The notes below the pieces were generated by a model. It made no database searches, was not told where the DNA came from, and saw nothing but the letters and a program-made list of their open reading frames with translations. Made by a program: the position numbers and the translations under genes. Shown here piece after piece: positions 32,706 to 40,919 of a DNA stretch of 64,000 bases (position 1 is its first letter; each line of letters begins with the position of its first letter). The DNA is from Sporobacter sp963663605 (lineage in GTDB: Bacteria; Bacillota; Clostridia; Oscillospirales; Oscillospiraceae), in NCBI GenBank assembly GCA_963663605.2, contig CAXXVF010000002.1, forward strand, positions 868,001-932,000. The letters run 5' to 3'.

Positions 32706-34199
32706 TCAATCGCACGACACGGGATCATTGCAAGGTAAGCCAAGCCCCGTAAATAAGTCCCGCTCCGTACAATTGCATGTGTTTCCCGTTCTCTTCGGCA
32801 GGAACGTATACTGGTTTTGGTTATCGAATATAACCGCCACCCTTTTTGTAAAGACGGAATCCGCCCGGGAATACGCTTCTATGGCAAAGCTCGCGTTGTA
32901 TTGCTTTAGAATCCCAAAGGCCGTCATCAGCCCGATGCCGCTTCCGCCGCTGTCGGCGTGCGTGGTCGTTTTTCTAAGTCCCAGGTCCGCGAGCGTATCG
33001 GACACAAAGGGAACGCCGCTGTCGAAAACGTCGATCATATAGCATCTGTCGACAATGCCTATCAGAACGAATACTTTTTTGCTGGCGCTGTATTTTGTCG
33101 CCGTTATCGCGTTTTCAATCAAATCGGCGAGCAGCGTCGTCATATCCCGGGCGGAAATGATGTTTTCCGTCATATATTTGACGCTGCCGGATATCGTCAA
33201 TTCGAATTCTATGCCGTTTTCGCGGGCTTTAACGAACATATAGCGCATTAAGGCGTCGACGGCAGCTACATCCGTTACGGGCAGCTTTTTGCCGGACCGC
33301 TGATAATCCGCGATAACGCCGGAACGCGCTCCCGAGATTTCTTTCAGCTGACCTAAAAGTTCCCGTCCTTTTTCCCGAAGCGCGGCGATGTTCGTGTGTT
33401 CCGAAGCCCTGAGATATTCCGAGACCGCCAATTCCATCGCGGGGATCAGCTTGTTGTCCCTGTGTATGATTTTTGCCAGCGCCTCGTTATGTTCTTCAAG
33501 CTGCCTGATCCGCGCGTCTTTTTCCTGCATGGCTCCTTCTACGCGCTGCGCCTCATCGTTTCGCAGCCGCTCGAGATACATGTTTGTCAGACGGCTGCGC
33601 CACCAGAAAAGGATCAGCATGGCACATACCAAGATCGACACAAAAGGAATAACATAGATTAAATTTTTTATATCTTTATTGTTGCTTAAAACTATAGCGC
33701 AGCTTAACAACAGCACACTAATAAGAACGCCGATTTTGCTTGAGCCCTTGCTAATGAGAAACGGCATCCCATTTTTTAAGCGCCTGAACTTAAACGGCAG
33801 GACAACTAACAGAAACTGTATCATTGCTGTAGTTATATTCAAACAAATGATAATAAAGTGAGTAAATTCGACACCGAACAATCTGAATAAGCCAGTATTC
33901 AACATTGCCGATATCCCTGAAAATGCATAACTAATCCCAAACGACAGAATAGTTGTCGTAATAGACAATTCCACTTTTGTCCCTGTTGTTATTGTCATAA
34001 ATACTAAAGATATGACAATCATTACAGGTATGCTTAAAGGTTTGAAATATAGCCTTAGTAAACAAACCGCAAAGGATAATAACAATGTGAAAACAAAAAG
34101 GGCAACAATGTGCTTTACGGGCTTTTTTATATTCAATAGTTTTTCATAAGAATAAATGCCGCATATTATTATGGCAAAATACTTAATATATGTTCCCAT
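32706..34199 (-). CDS. AgrC-like sensor histidine kinase (GHKL type)
   Basis: 497-aa membrane kinase. Six to seven N-terminal membrane helices (about 1-205) form the likely peptide-sensing domain. A coiled coil follows (LERLRNDEAQRVEGAMQEKD), then the phosphoacceptor in IIHRDNKLIPAMELAV. The GHKL ATPase has an N-box LADLIENAITATKYS and a GSGIGLMTAFGILK lid. This layout matches peptide-responsive AgrC/ComD-type kinases (HPK10). Base composition of the membrane part is AT-rich. It is transcribed away from a micropeptide gene at 34330 and from two GCAAC-type boxes; the response regulator is encoded just beyond. No AgrB-type processing protease is present. Confidence 0.88.
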   Translation of the reverse strand: MGTYIKYFAIIICGIYSYEKLLNIKKPVKHIVALFVFTLLLSFAVCLLRLYFKPLSIPVMIVISLVFMTITTGTKVELSITTTILSFGISYAFSGISAMLNTGLFRLFGVEFTHFIIICLNITTAMIQFLLVVLPFKFRRLKNGMPFLISKGSSKIGVLISVLLLSCAIVLSNNKDIKNLIYVIPFVSILVCAMLILFWWRSRLTNMYLERLRNDEAQRVEGAMQEKDARIRQLEEHNEALAKIIHRDNKLIPAMELAVSEYLRASEHTNIAALREKGRELLGQLKEISGARSGVIADYQRSGKKLPVTDVAAVDALMRYMFVKARENGIEFELTISGSVKYMTENIISARDMTTLLADLIENAITATKYSASKKVFVLIGIVDRCYMIDVFDSGVPFVSDTLADLGLRKTTTHADSGGSGIGLMTAFGILKQYNASFAIEAYSRADSVFTKRVAVIFDNQNQYTFLPKRTGNTCNCTERDLFTGLGLPCNDPVSCD

Positions 34200-34218
34200 T
34201 TACTAAAATCACCCTTTT

Positions 34219-34233
34219 GCAACAAGAAACAAC
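34219..34233. promoter_or_regulatory. Paired GCAAC-type boxes upstream of the kinase and micropeptide
   Basis: GCAAC-AAGAA-ACAAC: two half-sites exactly 10 bp apart, 20 bp from the kinase start. They also lie immediately before a possible plus-strand -35, with CATAAT at 34257-34262 after a 17-bp gap. The same arrangement (GCAAC-AATAA-GCAAC) occurs upstream of the regulator gene at 35255-35269, suggesting a shared regulator. Confidence 0.5.
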
Positions 34234-34329
34234 CGCTTTCAACAGAAAATATATGACATAATCTAATCCAATAATTTAAGCATAACTCTTATCCTTTTTT
34301 TATAACTGATAAAAAGGAGGGTAAATGCT

Positions 34330-34371
34330 ATGTCGTGGTTGGAATGGTTATTATTTTGGTGGAGTCAGTAA
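34330..34371 (+). CDS. Candidate micropeptide gene, MSWLEWLLFWWSQ
   Basis: A 13-codon frame encoding a very hydrophobic, Trp-rich peptide, preceded by AAAAAGGAGG with a 9-nt spacer (34315-34320) and followed 17 nt after its stop by a strong intrinsic terminator. An alternative start at 34325 in another frame gives MLCRGWNGYYFGGVSN but with only 4 nt spacing. Strong ribosome site, tight terminator and a position between an AgrC-like kinase and its response regulator make this the natural candidate for the signal. It lacks a leader and a processing peptidase, so it would act as an unprocessed membrane-active peptide. Not recognised as a known family; chance cannot be excluded for so short a frame. 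Confidence 0.6.
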   Translation: MSWLEWLLFWWSQ

Positions 34372-34388
34372 TTAGTGTTTTAAAGCAG

Positions 34389-34413
34389 GCCGCACTTATT
34401 GTGCGGCTTTTTT
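34389..34413 (+). terminator. Terminator of the micropeptide transcript
   Basis: Stem GCCGCAC / GTGCGGC (34389-34395 with 34401-34407), loop TTATT, then six T. It overlaps the stop codon of the convergent regulator gene and can work for both. Confidence 0.9.
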
Positions 34414-35197
34414 AATACTCGTTTTTTATTTTGTTCGCGTAATAATAGATAAGCTCCGTTATCGTGGGGACGCCCTTGTCCGAACTGATCCGCGCGGTAT
34501 AATGCTTTGACAGCTCGTCTATATCCGTCGTCCGCCACGCCTTGTTGATCGCGTTCTGCATGGCCCTTTCGACGCTGGAATCCGTCTTGCCGTATTGCGA
34601 CCCGATAACGGCGCACAGATTCTTCCCGGGTTTATGGATGACCATCCGTATGGCGTCGATTAAGTACTTATACCCGACGGCTTTGGGGCTGATACCGACA
34701 TAATCAAGTTCCAGGCTGATTCTTCGCGTGATTCTTTTTGTCCTTTGCTCCGGAGATTCCGTCGTTTCATGCGTCGGCTCTTTTGCGCCCGGTCTGGACA
34801 GGATCACGCCTTTCATCATTATCAAAAATTCCACGGCGCCTTTTACGGAATAATCCTCCTGGTGCTTTGCCATGATGAAGTCCGCGCCCGCCTGCCGGGC
34901 GTACTCATATGTAATCATACTGGTATTATTGGTGGTAATCAAAACATATGGGATAACCGACAAATCCATCTGTTTTAATTCCTGCAAAAATATCAATCCG
35001 TTGCCGCCGCCGTGATGCAGCTCCAGATCCAGAATAACGGCGTCGGGCAGGAATTCCTTAACATATTCGATTGCCTTGCGGGAATTGTCCGTTATCCCGA
35101 TCAGATCCAAATCGTCCAGGCCATCCGTATTCCGTATAAACTCATTGCAGGCTTCTTCATCGTCCTCAACAAGGAGGACTGATATATTTTTTTTCAT
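34412..35197 (-). CDS. Response regulator with C-terminal Spo0A-like DNA-binding domain
   Basis: 261 aa. The receiver domain (MKKNISVLLVEDDEE, phospho-acceptor Asp in DAVILDLELHHGG, YVLITTNN switch) is followed by a linker rich in Thr/Glu/Arg. A C-terminal helical domain ends it: AVGYKYLIDAIRMVIHK then QYGKTDSSVERAMQNAINKA, closely resembling the recognition part of the Spo0A effector domain. The ATG at 35197 has GGAGG 8 nt upstream; that GGAGG lies inside the alternative upstream ATG codon context. It is the presumed partner of the adjacent AgrC-like kinase, an unusual pairing since Agr regulators use LytTR domains. Its promoter contains four GCAAC half-sites. Confidence 0.85.
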   Translation of the reverse strand: MKKNISVLLVEDDEEACNEFIRNTDGLDDLDLIGITDNSRKAIEYVKEFLPDAVILDLELHHGGGNGLIFLQELKQMDLSVIPYVLITTNNTSMITYEYARQAGADFIMAKHQEDYSVKGAVEFLIMMKGVILSRPGAKEPTHETTESPEQRTKRITRRISLELDYVGISPKAVGYKYLIDAIRMVIHKPGKNLCAVIGSQYGKTDSSVERAMQNAINKAWRTTDIDELSKHYTARISSDKGVPTITELIYYYANKIKNEY

Positions 35198-35250
35198 AAA
35201 TTTTTCCTCCATATTGATTTATATTCCAATAATACTATATTGAACCAACT

Positions 35251-35294
35251 AAAAGCAACAATAAGCAACTTTTTGGTTGCTTTTTGTTGCTTTT
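35251..35294 (-). promoter_or_regulatory. 19-bp inverted repeat of GCAAC boxes upstream of the regulator gene
   Basis: AAAAGCAACAATAAGCAAC (35251-35269) and GTTGCTTTTTGTTGCTTTT (35276-35294) are inverted with one mismatch, giving two direct pairs of GCAAC with 10-bp spacing in opposite orientations. On the minus strand a possible -35 TTGCTT in the inner arm lies 18 bp from TATTAT. Likely autoregulatory site of the response regulator. Confidence 0.55.
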
Positions 35295-35432
35295 GCCATT
35301 TTTTAGTCGGATATGCTGTGCATTACAACGGCATGTTTTATTTCAGCGGGCTTCCCTATCGCTTGATTTGTTATTGACTTTTAATAGCTGGTTCTACAAG
35401 GACGGGAAACGGCGGGCGTATATGGAATCCGC

Positions 35433-35672
35433 CCCTACGGCGGGAATCGCGGAGGTCAGCGCCCCGTGCGGGGCCGATGGATTAGCGGGCGGCCACGCAG
35501 GGCCGCACCCTACAAGGACGGTAGAACCGGCGGGCGAACACAGTTCGCCCCTACGGCGGGAATCGCGGAGGTCAGCGCCCCGTACGGGGCCGATGGATTA
35601 GCGGGCGGCCACGCAGGGCCGCGCCCTACAAGGACGGTAGAACCGGCGGGCGAACACAGTTCGCCCCTACGG
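35433..35672. repeat. 116-bp tandem repeat built from GTAG hairpins
   Basis: Two full copies and a short third: CCTACGGCGGGAATCGCGGA recurs at an offset of 116 bp, then again after another 116. Each unit carries a GGGCGGCCACGCAGGGCCGC hairpin (35487-35512, 35603-35628) and a GGGCGAACACAGTTCGCCCC hairpin (35532-35554, 35648-35670), all ending CCTAC. Copies differ at two positions seen by eye. The rest of the 35295-35989 gap holds one more hairpin (35414-35438), family-3 units (35741-35810) and no gene. Confidence 0.85.
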
Positions 35673-35876
35673 CGGCGGTGCGTTTTATACGGGATTATGA
35701 GGGCCGGTGGTTCGTTCCTTTTTCAAGTGGGATCATAAGGACCACAGGCCCTGGTCTTTTTAACGGGGGTGTGGGGGGAACCCCCACTCCTTTAAGGGCG
35801 GCGGGACGCCGAGGGCGGTATCCACTGCGGGGACGGAAGAAACGGCGGCGGTATATGCCGGTCAATGGTATAAAAT

Positions 35877-35906
35877 AAAAGGCTCCCGCCGGACGTCGGG
35901 AGCCTT
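35877..35906 (-). terminator. Terminator of the 35990-36526 gene
   Basis: GGCTCCCG / CGGGAGCC (35881-35888 with 35897-35904); on the minus strand followed by TTTTATTTTAT. Confidence 0.8.
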
Positions 35907-35989
35907 ATATTCAATATAACATTTATGCCTGTTCGGGAAAGCGGCACGACATATAGCAGACGGTATTCAGTGTTTTTGCTTTATGCAAG

Positions 35990-36526
35990 CTAAAAAGTTT
36001 GACCGACCATATCATAGTACATATTTTTCGATGTATTGAAGGAAACCAGAAAACAGATCCCAACGATAATAGTCACAACGATGCAGACGATTGCCAGCAC
36101 CGGGATTATCAGGGATATAAAGGTCAGGATATTGAAAACCGCGAGAATCGTCCATGTGGATTTCAGTTTGCTCCCGTTTAAAGGCCTGTTGTATTTCTCC
36201 TCCATCTCTATTACGCCCATAACGATATTATAGGAAATATACAAGGATATAACGACAGACGCGATGGCGAGAATGTAATATACCGCGCCCAGGGACACGG
36301 ATATGCCAACCAAATCCAAAAAGTACAGGATGCCGGTATAAACAGCCATACCGGATGCCAGCGGCTTAACTTTCATAAACAGCGGGCTCTCATCGCCCAT
36401 TTGGACCAATCCGTTTATCATAACGATATACCCTATGAAATCCGGGATCAGACCGATCTGCGCGTTGCCGATATTCAGATTGAAGTCGAGAAATATCAGA
36501 ATAAATCCAGTAAATATTTTCTTCAT
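35990..36526 (-). CDS. Small polytopic membrane protein, unknown function
   Basis: 178 aa with about five predicted membrane helices. Near the N-terminus it reads LDFNLNIGNAQIGLIPDFIG, then YIVMINGLVQMG, the helix pair GMAVYTGILYFLDLVG and YYILAIASVVISLYIS, a polar loop MEEKYNRPLNGSKLKS and a C-terminal hairpin of helices. The LIPDFIGYI motif recurs in uncharacterised clostridial membrane proteins. GGAGC lies 8 nt before the ATG. No partner gene nearby; monocistronic with its own terminator. Confidence 0.75.
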   Translation of the reverse strand: MKKIFTGFILIFLDFNLNIGNAQIGLIPDFIGYIVMINGLVQMGDESPLFMKVKPLASGMAVYTGILYFLDLVGISVSLGAVYYILAIASVVISLYISYNIVMGVIEMEEKYNRPLNGSKLKSTWTILAVFNILTFISLIIPVLAIVCIVVTIIVGICFLVSFNTSKNMYYDMVGQTF

Positions 36527-36721
36527 TTTATGTGCTCCGTTCTTCTTGCTTTTTCCGTTTTATTGCGCAACGCTTTCAATCATACACCATGATATACCAA
36601 TAGGAAAGGATAATTCGTACATTTTTTCACATATTGCTGTTACCGGTCATTCGCAGAATACTGTCAACGGTATCCTGCCATATATCAAAAGAGGTGTCGG
36701 AGATACTTTTTCGATAATCTG

Positions 36722-36748
36722 AAAGCCCGGCCATGCGGCCGGGCTTTT
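36722..36748 (-). terminator. Terminator downstream of the small coiled-coil gene
   Basis: GCCCGGCC / GGCCGGGC (36725-36732 with 36737-36744), loop ATGC, TTTT on the plus side and TTTC on the minus side. Confidence 0.7.
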
Positions 36749-36772
36749 GCTGTATATCCGTTATAGGGGATG

Positions 36773-37015
36773 CTAACAAGCCGTTATTTCAAGCCGCTCT
36801 ATCCGTTTTTCCAACAGATCAACCTTCCGCTCCAGCTCCCATTGCTTCTCATGCGTCAGCTTATAGCCGTCAAACAGTGAATCGATGCGCTTTGTCACGT
36901 CGTTTTCTATTTTGAGGTTTATGAGCAGCGTCTGATCGTCTATCAGGCGCTTTGTTTGCTCCATATGGGATTCCATCATTTTAGTAATTTCCGCGATTAT
37001 TTCGCCGGTATCCAT
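36773..37015 (-). CDS. Small coiled-coil protein, unknown function
   Basis: 80 aa, starting MDTGEIIAEITKMMESHMEQ and ending with a leucine-zipper-like stretch WELERKVDLLEKRIERLEI. Highly charged and helical, probably oligomeric. GAGGTG lies 5 nt before the ATG. Followed by an intrinsic terminator. No family recognised. Confidence 0.7.
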   Translation of the reverse strand: MDTGEIIAEITKMMESHMEQTKRLIDDQTLLINLKIENDVTKRIDSLFDGYKLTHEKQWELERKVDLLEKRIERLEITAC

Positions 37016-37102
37016 TTCATCACCTCTGTCTGAGATTATAACGGCGCCGGCGTCTTATTGTCAAGACGCTGCTGCAGGTCTATATCCCGCCGGAATGCTG
37101 CG

Positions 37103-37981
37103 TCATTCGACGTCATGATCGAAACACAGCGTCTTATAGTCGCCTTCCAGCTTCGCTTTGACGACGTATTTCCCGGGCTTACAGCCGGTGAAGAGGTAAA
37201 AGCCTTTATCGTTTGCTTCCTGTACCTGTATCAGCGTATAAGCATCGTCTTTTACGGAATAAAGCGCCGTCACCGCGTTCGGGATTTCCGCCCCGTCGTG
37301 CGTCACTTTCCCGCTGACCGTGCCGTTTCTCGCCGAAGGTTCCATGTACAGATAAAGGTCGGCGCATACGATCCCGCCGGGGTCTAAATCAGCCGTTATG
37401 CCGTATGGGAAAATCCAGCCTTTTAAAAACGCCCTGATAACATACTTCCCCGGTTTAAGCCCATAAACAAGATATTCGCCGTCTGCGTTGGATACCGTGA
37501 CGGCTTTCGGAAACTCTATGTTGCTTTGGCTGAATACATAAACCTGCACGCCGGGCAGCGGCGCGTTTTTCTCATCCCGCGCGATACCGTACAGCGTTCC
37601 AAGTCCGGCTATTTTATCCGGGCTCAGACGGATCGTTACAAACAGCGTTTTCATCGGCATCAATGATATAAGGCGGCTCCGGCACGCTTTATAACCCTCG
37701 GCCGCCGCTGTGATCTCGTATTCTCCGGGCATAAGGGTATTTATAAAAGAAAACCTGCCCGCGTCGTCCGTATTGGTATGATACAGCGGCTTAAAATCCC
37801 TGTCTAGTATTTTTACCGTCGCCCCCTGTATCGGCTCGCGGACGCCCATGACCCGCCCGAGCAGCTTCGTGCACGGCAGCGGCGGGGCTTTTTTCAGTTC
37901 CAGATCAACGGAAGCCTCATACCCCGGCTTCATGTGAAATTCATCCGACTGATGAAGAAGGTATATATCTCTTTTAACCAT
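37103..37981 (-). CDS. Protein of three carboxypeptidase-regulatory-like repeats (no signal peptide)
   Basis: 292 aa made of three beta-sandwich repeats of the CarboxypepD_reg/Cna-B-like type. Each has the pattern GxV...IxGATVxI.....HTNTDDAGRF.F..L.PGEY.ItA...GY: about residues 40-115 (VREPIQGATVKILDRDFKPL), 125-205 (KNAPLPGVQVYVFSQ) and 215-285 (GAEIPNAVTALYSV). No signal peptide, anchor or sorting motif is seen. The ribosome site is weak (TTTAGCT), so the true start may differ. It is a divergent paralogue of the 38299-39156 gene across a 317-bp gap. Role unknown; a spore- or cell-surface structural role is a guess. Confidence 0.8.
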   Translation of the reverse strand: MVKRDIYLLHQSDEFHMKPGYEASVDLELKKAPPLPCTKLLGRVMGVREPIQGATVKILDRDFKPLYHTNTDDAGRFSFINTLMPGEYEITAAAEGYKACRSRLISLMPMKTLFVTIRLSPDKIAGLGTLYGIARDEKNAPLPGVQVYVFSQSNIEFPKAVTVSNADGEYLVYGLKPGKYVIRAFLKGWIFPYGITADLDPGGIVCADLYLYMEPSARNGTVSGKVTHDGAEIPNAVTALYSVKDDAYTLIQVQEANDKGFYLFTGCKPGKYVVKAKLEGDYKTLCFDHDVE

Positions 37982-38298
37982 AGCTAAATTTATCGTAAAA
38001 CGAACGCTTTTGTGATGCGTCCGGATGCTGTTGCTGCCATAAGAAATTCTCCTAAAATCACAGGTTATACTGCCTTATTGTATAATATGAAGCTTAAATC
38101 CTCCTTGTGATTTTGTTCCCGGATAATCCGTCGCAGCCCAAAACACACGGGGCCGTACGCCCGTATCATCCCGGCCACGGATAGCATAACATAATATGCG
38201 TAGCGCGCATAAATTACTATAGTGTCAAGATTAATGATTCGCGTCACATTATCAGGATGTGATTTCATATATGAAAATAGAAGAAACGGAGTATCCTT
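37982..38298. other. Divergent intergenic region of the paralogue pair
   Basis: 317 bp, AT-richer than the genes, holding promoters for both directions by position. No clear -35/-10 pair stood out on either strand and no gene is seen. Confidence 0.5.
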
Positions 38299-39156
38299 AT
38301 GGCTTTTATTGATCAATATACAGTCGGCTACACGCCGCAGTTCGATATTACCGGCAGACAGGAAATAACGGAAAACCTCGATTTAACGGCAAATCCCGTT
38401 GCAACCAGCGGAATACTGTCGGGCACGGTTTCCTCCGGCGGCGTCGGTATAAGCGGCGTGACGGTGAAAGTATTTGATACAAACGACAACCCCGTGGCGC
38501 ACACCAACACCGGCGGAAACGGGCAGTACACGATCGCGAGCCTTCCGGCCGGCTCTTACAAGGTAACGGCAATTACCGACGGCTATCTTCTGCCCGTCCC
38601 GACTCCTGTCACCATACAGGCAAACAAAACAACGACGGCCGATATCGCCCTGACGCCAAATCCCGAAACGGATCTGAGCGTTGTTTACGGCAAAATCAAA
38701 TCAAGCGTCGATGAAACGCCGCTTGCTGACGCGACGGTCGGCCTGTACGCCGATACCGATCCGCCGGAGCTGTTTATAACCGCTTCAACGAACGACGAGG
38801 GGCAGTATATATTCGGACTGATCCCCGCCGGAGATTACTATGTCGCGGCATCCAAGCTGGGTTACTACCCGAATCAGACATCCATCATCAATGTTGGTAC
38901 AAGAGAGCTGATCGACAGCGAATTGACACTGACGGCGGACGCCCAGTCGAATACGGGAACAGTCAGCGGGTTTATCCGGGACAGCGTCACCGGCCTTGCG
39001 ATCGAAAACGCCGGCGTGGCTTTATACTCAATCGTGGACAGCGTTGAAACCGTTATTGATACCACAAGGACAAACGTGCTTGGTATGTATTTATTCACAA
39101 ATGTGCAGCAGGGCACGTATCTGGTCAAATCCACCAAGCAGGAAGAGATACCGTAA
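38299..39156 (+). CDS. Protein of three carboxypeptidase-regulatory-like repeats (no signal peptide), paralogue
   Basis: 285 aa. A short N-terminus (MAFIDQYTVGYTPQFDITGR) is followed by three repeats of the same fold as its divergent neighbour: GILSGTVSSGGVGISGVTVK with HTNTGGNGQYTIASLPAGSY; VYGKIKSSVDETPLADATVG with DEGQYIFGLIPAGDYYVAAS; and VSGFIRDSVTGLAIENAGVA ending GMYLFTNVQQGTYLVKS. It lacks a signal peptide and transmembrane segment. GGAG lies 7 nt before the ATG. A good terminator follows. The pair clearly arose by duplication and inversion. Confidence 0.8.
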   Translation: MAFIDQYTVGYTPQFDITGRQEITENLDLTANPVATSGILSGTVSSGGVGISGVTVKVFDTNDNPVAHTNTGGNGQYTIASLPAGSYKVTAITDGYLLPVPTPVTIQANKTTTADIALTPNPETDLSVVYGKIKSSVDETPLADATVGLYADTDPPELFITASTNDEGQYIFGLIPAGDYYVAASKLGYYPNQTSIINVGTRELIDSELTLTADAQSNTGTVSGFIRDSVTGLAIENAGVALYSIVDSVETVIDTTRTNVLGMYLFTNVQQGTYLVKSTKQEEIP

Positions 39157-39195
39157 ACGCGCCGCGAACGCTGATTACGCTGCTGCCCGCAGGGC

Positions 39196-39226
39196 AAAAG
39201 CCTCTGACATCACATCAGAGGCTTTT
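39196..39226. terminator. Bidirectional terminator between convergent genes
   Basis: AAAAGCCTCTGA / TCAGAGGCTTTT (39196-39207 with 39215-39226), 12-bp perfect stem with T-runs on both strands. Confidence 0.85.
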
Positions 39227-39247
39227 GCTGTTTATTTTTTTATATAC

Positions 39248-40888
39248 TTAGTCCGCTTCTTTATGCTCAGCCGCCTCCCGGGCAATAACGTTTGCATGTT
39301 CCTTCTCGATCCTGGCATCCCATGAGAGCATGGGGTCGATCGATTCACCTTTCAGGTGCCGGCGGCTGTAGTTTTTCAAAATCGCGAATACCGTACCGGA
39401 ACAGGCGACGACGCCGATCAGGTTCGGCAGGGCCATGAGGCCGTTGAACGTGTCGGAAATATCCCAGGCAAGGCTGGAGGTCATCTGCGCGCCGACGATG
39501 ATGGTCAGGACAAACACGACGCGGTAGATAATGGTGCTCTTCGTACCGAACAGGTACTCCCAGCTCTTTTTACCGTAGTGGCTCCAGCCGAGGACCGTCG
39601 AGAACGCGAACATAATGAGCGATACCGTAACGAAAATGGAGCCCGCGTTGCCGAATACTGCGCCGAAGCACGCGCCGGTAAGGGATGTGGCGGCAGCGGC
39701 TGTATCATAAAGCGCGCCGGTATCCAGATTGACCTTACCGCTGGTCAGAATCGCCAGCGCGGTCAGTGTACAGATGATGATTGTATCGGTAAATACTTCA
39801 AAGATGCCCCAGATACCCTGGGTTACAGGCTCTTTGACGTTGGAATTGGAATGGACCATGACGGAAGAGCCCAAACCGGCTTCGTTGGAGAAAACGCCGC
39901 GTTTAAGTCCCCACTTGATGACGGTGCCGATCGTGCCGCCGACAATAGCCTTGCCGGTGAACGCAAACTTGAATATGGAGCCGAATGCCGGAAGGATCAG
40001 ATTGGCGTCCCAGAAGATGAGGATAAGGGCGCCGATTATGTAGAAGCCGGCCATAAACGGCACGAGCTTTTCAGTGACGGAAGCGATACGCTTCAGTCCG
40101 CCGACAATGACGAGCGCCGCCAGCAGCATCAGCGCCAGACCGACGATAAAGTGAATGGTGCTGATGTTCGCTGCGCCGATCGTGAACAGCGTGCCGCTCT
40201 CAACGCCAATGTTCGTAAGCGTTGAGTTGACGTTTGAAACAATGGAGTTTATCTGCGAGAGGTTCCCGATGCCGAAGGAAGCCAGCACGGCGAAAGCGGA
40301 AAAAACGACCGCCAGCACCTTGCCGACTGTCTTAAATCCCCGCCTGCCGCCAAGCCCGTCCTGCAGATAGTACATGGCGCCGCCGCACCACTCGCCGTCC
40401 TTATTACGGCGGCGGTAATAGATGCCCAGAACGTTTTCCGCGAAGTTGGTCATCATGCCCAGTATGGCGGCCACCCACATCCAGAATATCGCGCCGGGGC
40501 CGCCGCAGACGATGGCCGTGGCTACGCCTACAATGTTGCCGGTGCCGACCGTAGCGGACAGGGCGGTGCACAGACTCTGAAACTGGGATATGGAGTTCTT
40601 GTCATCGGAACGGAGAACGCCTTTGCGTTTGAATATGCTGCCGATGGAATGCTTCCACCAATAGCGCCAGTGGCTGAACTGGAACCAGCGGGTGCCGAAA
40701 CACGCCAGCAGGCCGACGCCCAGGATGACGAAAAGCATATAGGTCCAGACGACGGAATTCACTCCGTCGTTAACGGAGGCGATCTTATCCGTCAGGGTCT
40801 CCGCTTCAGCCGCTAAGGCTGTGACGGACAGCGCCGCCGTCAATACGAGTACGAGTAAAACGCTAAGGAATACTTTCTTTTTTTTCAT
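39248..40888 (-). CDS. Sodium:alanine/glycine symporter, AGCS family
   Basis: Secondary transporter of about 546 aa that couples amino-acid uptake to Na+ or H+. It has an unusual N-terminal signal-like helix (VFLSVLLVLVLTAALSVTAL, then AAEAE). The AGCS core follows, including SLCTALSATVGTGNIVGVAT, GGPGAIFWMWVAAILGMMT, KWGLKRGVFSNEAGLGSSVM and FAFSTVLGWSHYGKKSWEYL. About eleven membrane helices. ATG at 40888, six bases after GGGGGA, is preferred to GTG at 40894. It is preceded by a structured leader ending in a strong terminator hairpin, so it is likely controlled by attenuation. Confidence 0.93.
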   Translation of the reverse strand: MKKKKVFLSVLLVLVLTAALSVTALAAEAETLTDKIASVNDGVNSVVWTYMLFVILGVGLLACFGTRWFQFSHWRYWWKHSIGSIFKRKGVLRSDDKNSISQFQSLCTALSATVGTGNIVGVATAIVCGGPGAIFWMWVAAILGMMTNFAENVLGIYYRRRNKDGEWCGGAMYYLQDGLGGRRGFKTVGKVLAVVFSAFAVLASFGIGNLSQINSIVSNVNSTLTNIGVESGTLFTIGAANISTIHFIVGLALMLLAALVIVGGLKRIASVTEKLVPFMAGFYIIGALILIFWDANLILPAFGSIFKFAFTGKAIVGGTIGTVIKWGLKRGVFSNEAGLGSSVMVHSNSNVKEPVTQGIWGIFEVFTDTIIICTLTALAILTSGKVNLDTGALYDTAAAATSLTGACFGAVFGNAGSIFVTVSLIMFAFSTVLGWSHYGKKSWEYLFGTKSTIIYRVVFVLTIIVGAQMTSSLAWDISDTFNGLMALPNLIGVVACSGTVFAILKNYSRRHLKGESIDPMLSWDARIEKEHANVIAREAAEHKEAD

Positions 40889-40919
40889 TGCCACTCCCCC
40901 AAATTTTTATATATATAAT

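Noticed and set aside
32706..35197. Two-component system as the VanRS of the vanG/vanT genes
   Set aside because: Kinase is AgrC-like GHKL with a large membrane sensor and the regulator has a Spo0A_C-like domain; VanS and VanR are of the classical HK/OmpR type. It is also 9 kb away.
39356..40225. 289-codon frame antisense to the AGCS symporter
   Set aside because: Shadow of the transporter gene; no ribosome site or recognisable domain.
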